Part shown: positions 5,431 to 6,670 of the stretch, one piece after another
How positions within the stretch are numbered: position 1 is the stretch's first letter
How the letters are laid out: every line of letters begins with the position of its first letter
Source of the DNA: Pontimonas sp.
Lineage (GTDB): Bacteria > Actinomycetota > Actinomycetes > Actinomycetales > Microbacteriaceae
Assembly: GCA_023263045.1 (NCBI GenBank)
Contig: JALQXU010000048.1
Location: 1 to 6,670 of the forward strand
DNA: 6,670 bases
Reading direction: 5' to 3'
Notes under the pieces: generated by a model
Told to the model about the DNA's origin: nothing
Database searches by the model: none
The model's input: the letters and a program-made list of their open reading frames with translations, nothing else
Translations under genes and position numbers: made by a program

Positions 5431-6670
5431 ATGGCTGAATTCATTTACACAATGGTCCGCGCTCGCAAAGCGGTCGGCGACAAGGTCATCCTCGATGACG
5501 TCACCATGTCCTTCTTCCCCGGGGCGAAGATCGGCATGGTCGGCCCCAACGGGGCCGGAAAGTCGACCATTCTCAAAATCATGGCGGGACTCGACACCCC
5601 GTCCAACGGTGACGCGGCGCTCACACCCGGATACTCCGTGGGCATCCTTCTGCAGGAACCAGAGTTAGACGAGTCAAAAACGGTTCTCGAAAACGTGCGT
5701 GATGGAGTGCGGGACATTCACGACAAGATTGTCCGCTTCAACGAGATTTCCGCCGCAATGTCGGACCCTGACGCGGACTTTGACGCACTGCTCGCCGAAA
5801 TGGGGACACTCCAAGAAGCCATTGATGCTGCGGATGCGTGGGACCTCGATTCCCAACTCGAACAAGCTATGGATGCTCTCCGGTGCCCGCCCTCAGATGC
5901 GCCCATCACCCACCTCTCGGGTGGAGAAAAGCGCCGTGTGGCGCTGTGCAAGTTGCTCCTCGAAAAGCCAGACTTGCTGCTTCTCGATGAGCCGACCAAC
6001 CACTTGGACGCTGAAAGTGTGCTCTGGCTTGAGCAACACCTGTCGAAGTATCCCGGTGCTGTCATTGCGATTACCCACGACCGCTACTTCCTCGACCACG
6101 TTGCTCAGTGGATTGCGGAGGTCGATCGCGGCCGCCTCTACCCCTACGAAGGCAACTACTCGACCTATCTGGAGAAGAAGGCCGAGCGCTTGCAGGTGCA
6201 AGGCAAGAAGGACCAGAAGCTCGCAAAGCGTCTGGCTGACGAGCTCGAGTGGGTGCGCTCAAACGCCAAAGGTCGGCAAGCAAAGTCCAAAGCCCGTCTT
6301 GCTCGTGATGAAGAGATGGCGGAAGAGGCGGAGCGGACCAAAAAGCTGGACTTCGAGGAAATCCAGATTCCCCCTGGTCCTCGACTGGGCCAGCAAGTAC
6401 TCGAAGCCAAGTCCATCAAGAAGGGTTTTGGCGATCGAGTCCTCATCGATAACTTGTCGTTTTCCTTGCCCCGCAACGGAATCGTCGGAATCATCGGCCC
6501 CAACGGTGTCGGAAAGTCCACATTGTTCAAGACCGTCGTGGGTCTGGAGCCCCTCGATGGCGGCGAGCTGGTCGTCGGCGAGAGTGTGAAGCTGTCCTAT
6601 GTCGACCAGGATCGGGCCGGAATCGACCCGAACAAGACCCTGTGGGAGGTTGTCTCTGACGGTCTAGACA
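5431..6670 (+). CDS. ettA: EttA, energy-dependent translational throttle ABC-F ATPase (3' end outside window)
   Basis: EttA is a cytoplasmic ABC-F protein that binds the ribosomal E site and gates entry into elongation according to the ATP/ADP state; it has no membrane domain. The first 413 residues are present, of about 555 in the family. Domain 1 shows Walker A GPNGAGKST (38-46), Q-loop Q75, signature LSGGEK (162-167), Walker B LLLLDEPTNHLD (182-193, catalytic E187) and H-loop H216. The insertion at about 95-140 (helical, acidic) matches the EttA arm that contacts the L1 stalk. The linker (PtIM) spans about 242-325 and is rich in Lys, Arg and Glu. Domain 2 begins at about 323 with Walker A GPNGVGKST (356-364); its signature and Walker B lie beyond the window. 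The ATG at 5431 gives the family start MAEFIYTM. The frame is open to the right edge without a stop. All visible catalytic residues are intact. An antibiotic-resistance ABC-F is unlikely given the arm and start. Confidence 0.95.
   Translation, partial: MAEFIYTMVRARKAVGDKVILDDVTMSFFPGAKIGMVGPNGAGKSTILKIMAGLDTPSNGDAALTPGYSVGILLQEPELDESKTVLENVRDGVRDIHDKIVRFNEISAAMSDPDADFDALLAEMGTLQEAIDAADAWDLDSQLEQAMDALRCPPSDAPITHLSGGEKRRVALCKLLLEKPDLLLLDEPTNHLDAESVLWLEQHLSKYPGAVIAITHDRYFLDHVAQWIAEVDRGRLYPYEGNYSTYLEKKAERLQVQGKKDQKLAKRLADELEWVRSNAKGRQAKSKARLARDEEMAEEAERTKKLDFEEIQIPPGPRLGQQVLEAKSIKKGFGDRVLIDNLSFSLPRNGIVGIIGPNGVGKSTLFKTVVGLEPLDGGELVVGESVKLSYVDQDRAGIDPNKTLWEVVSDGLD

Noticed and set aside
5699..6589. 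Open frame of 296 codons on the + strand inside ettA
   Set aside because: It lies in the +1-shifted frame of ettA, has a Ser/Arg-rich low-information composition, and the ettA frame shows full ABC motifs over the same bases.
1..6670. Mobile element, CRISPR array, toxin-antitoxin pair or defence system
   Set aside because: No transposase, integrase, regular spaced repeats, small toxin or antitoxin pair, or defence-type domain was seen; all complete genes belong to common cellular families.

Overview
The window is an ordinary chromosomal stretch from a bacterium that is most likely an actinomycete (Actinomycetota), possibly a member of the Microbacteriaceae. The evidence for this is the RNase J sequence, the single-stranded DNA-binding (SSB)-like gene next to an EttA-type ABC-F gene (an arrangement I recall from actinobacteria, including mycobacteria), the moderately high GC content (judged by eye, not computed), and -10-like TANNNT motifs that end 7-8 nt before start codons, which suggests leaderless transcripts. 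No mobile element, CRISPR array, tRNA, rRNA or prophage signal was seen.

Left part (1-2734, + strand): the 3' end of a ribonuclease J gene enters the window already in frame. Three bases later comes a second, complete metallo-beta-lactamase/beta-CASP nuclease of the CPSF-like RNA exonuclease type. The two form a tight operon devoted to RNA processing or decay, and the ribosome binding site of the second gene lies inside the end of the first.

Middle part (2784-4156, - strand): a two-gene operon reads leftwards. It starts with a ten-helix EamA/DMT-family transporter, whose stop codon overlaps by ATGA the start of a small four-helix membrane protein (DUF6069-like). The operon converges on the nuclease operon; the 49-bp gap between the stops holds an imperfect hairpin that may terminate transcription from both sides.

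Right part (4298-6670, + strand): a 141-bp divergent gap leads to msrA (peptide methionine sulfoxide reductase A), then a small SSB-like protein with an acidic tail, then the first about 413 residues of EttA, an ABC-F ATPase that acts on the ribosome. EttA runs off the right edge. msrA is followed at once by a perfect hairpin, so ssb probably has its own transcript with a roughly 100-nt leader containing inverted repeats. ettA probably has its own leaderless promoter in the 41-bp gap after ssb.

No gene-free stretch exceeds 300 bases. The genes are recognisable housekeeping or accessory families, and I do not see a new multi-gene system here. The points most worth a second look are the coupled pair of beta-CASP nucleases, the SSB-like protein without the usual C-terminal tip, the coupled transporter/DUF6069 pair, and the candidate leaderless promoters.
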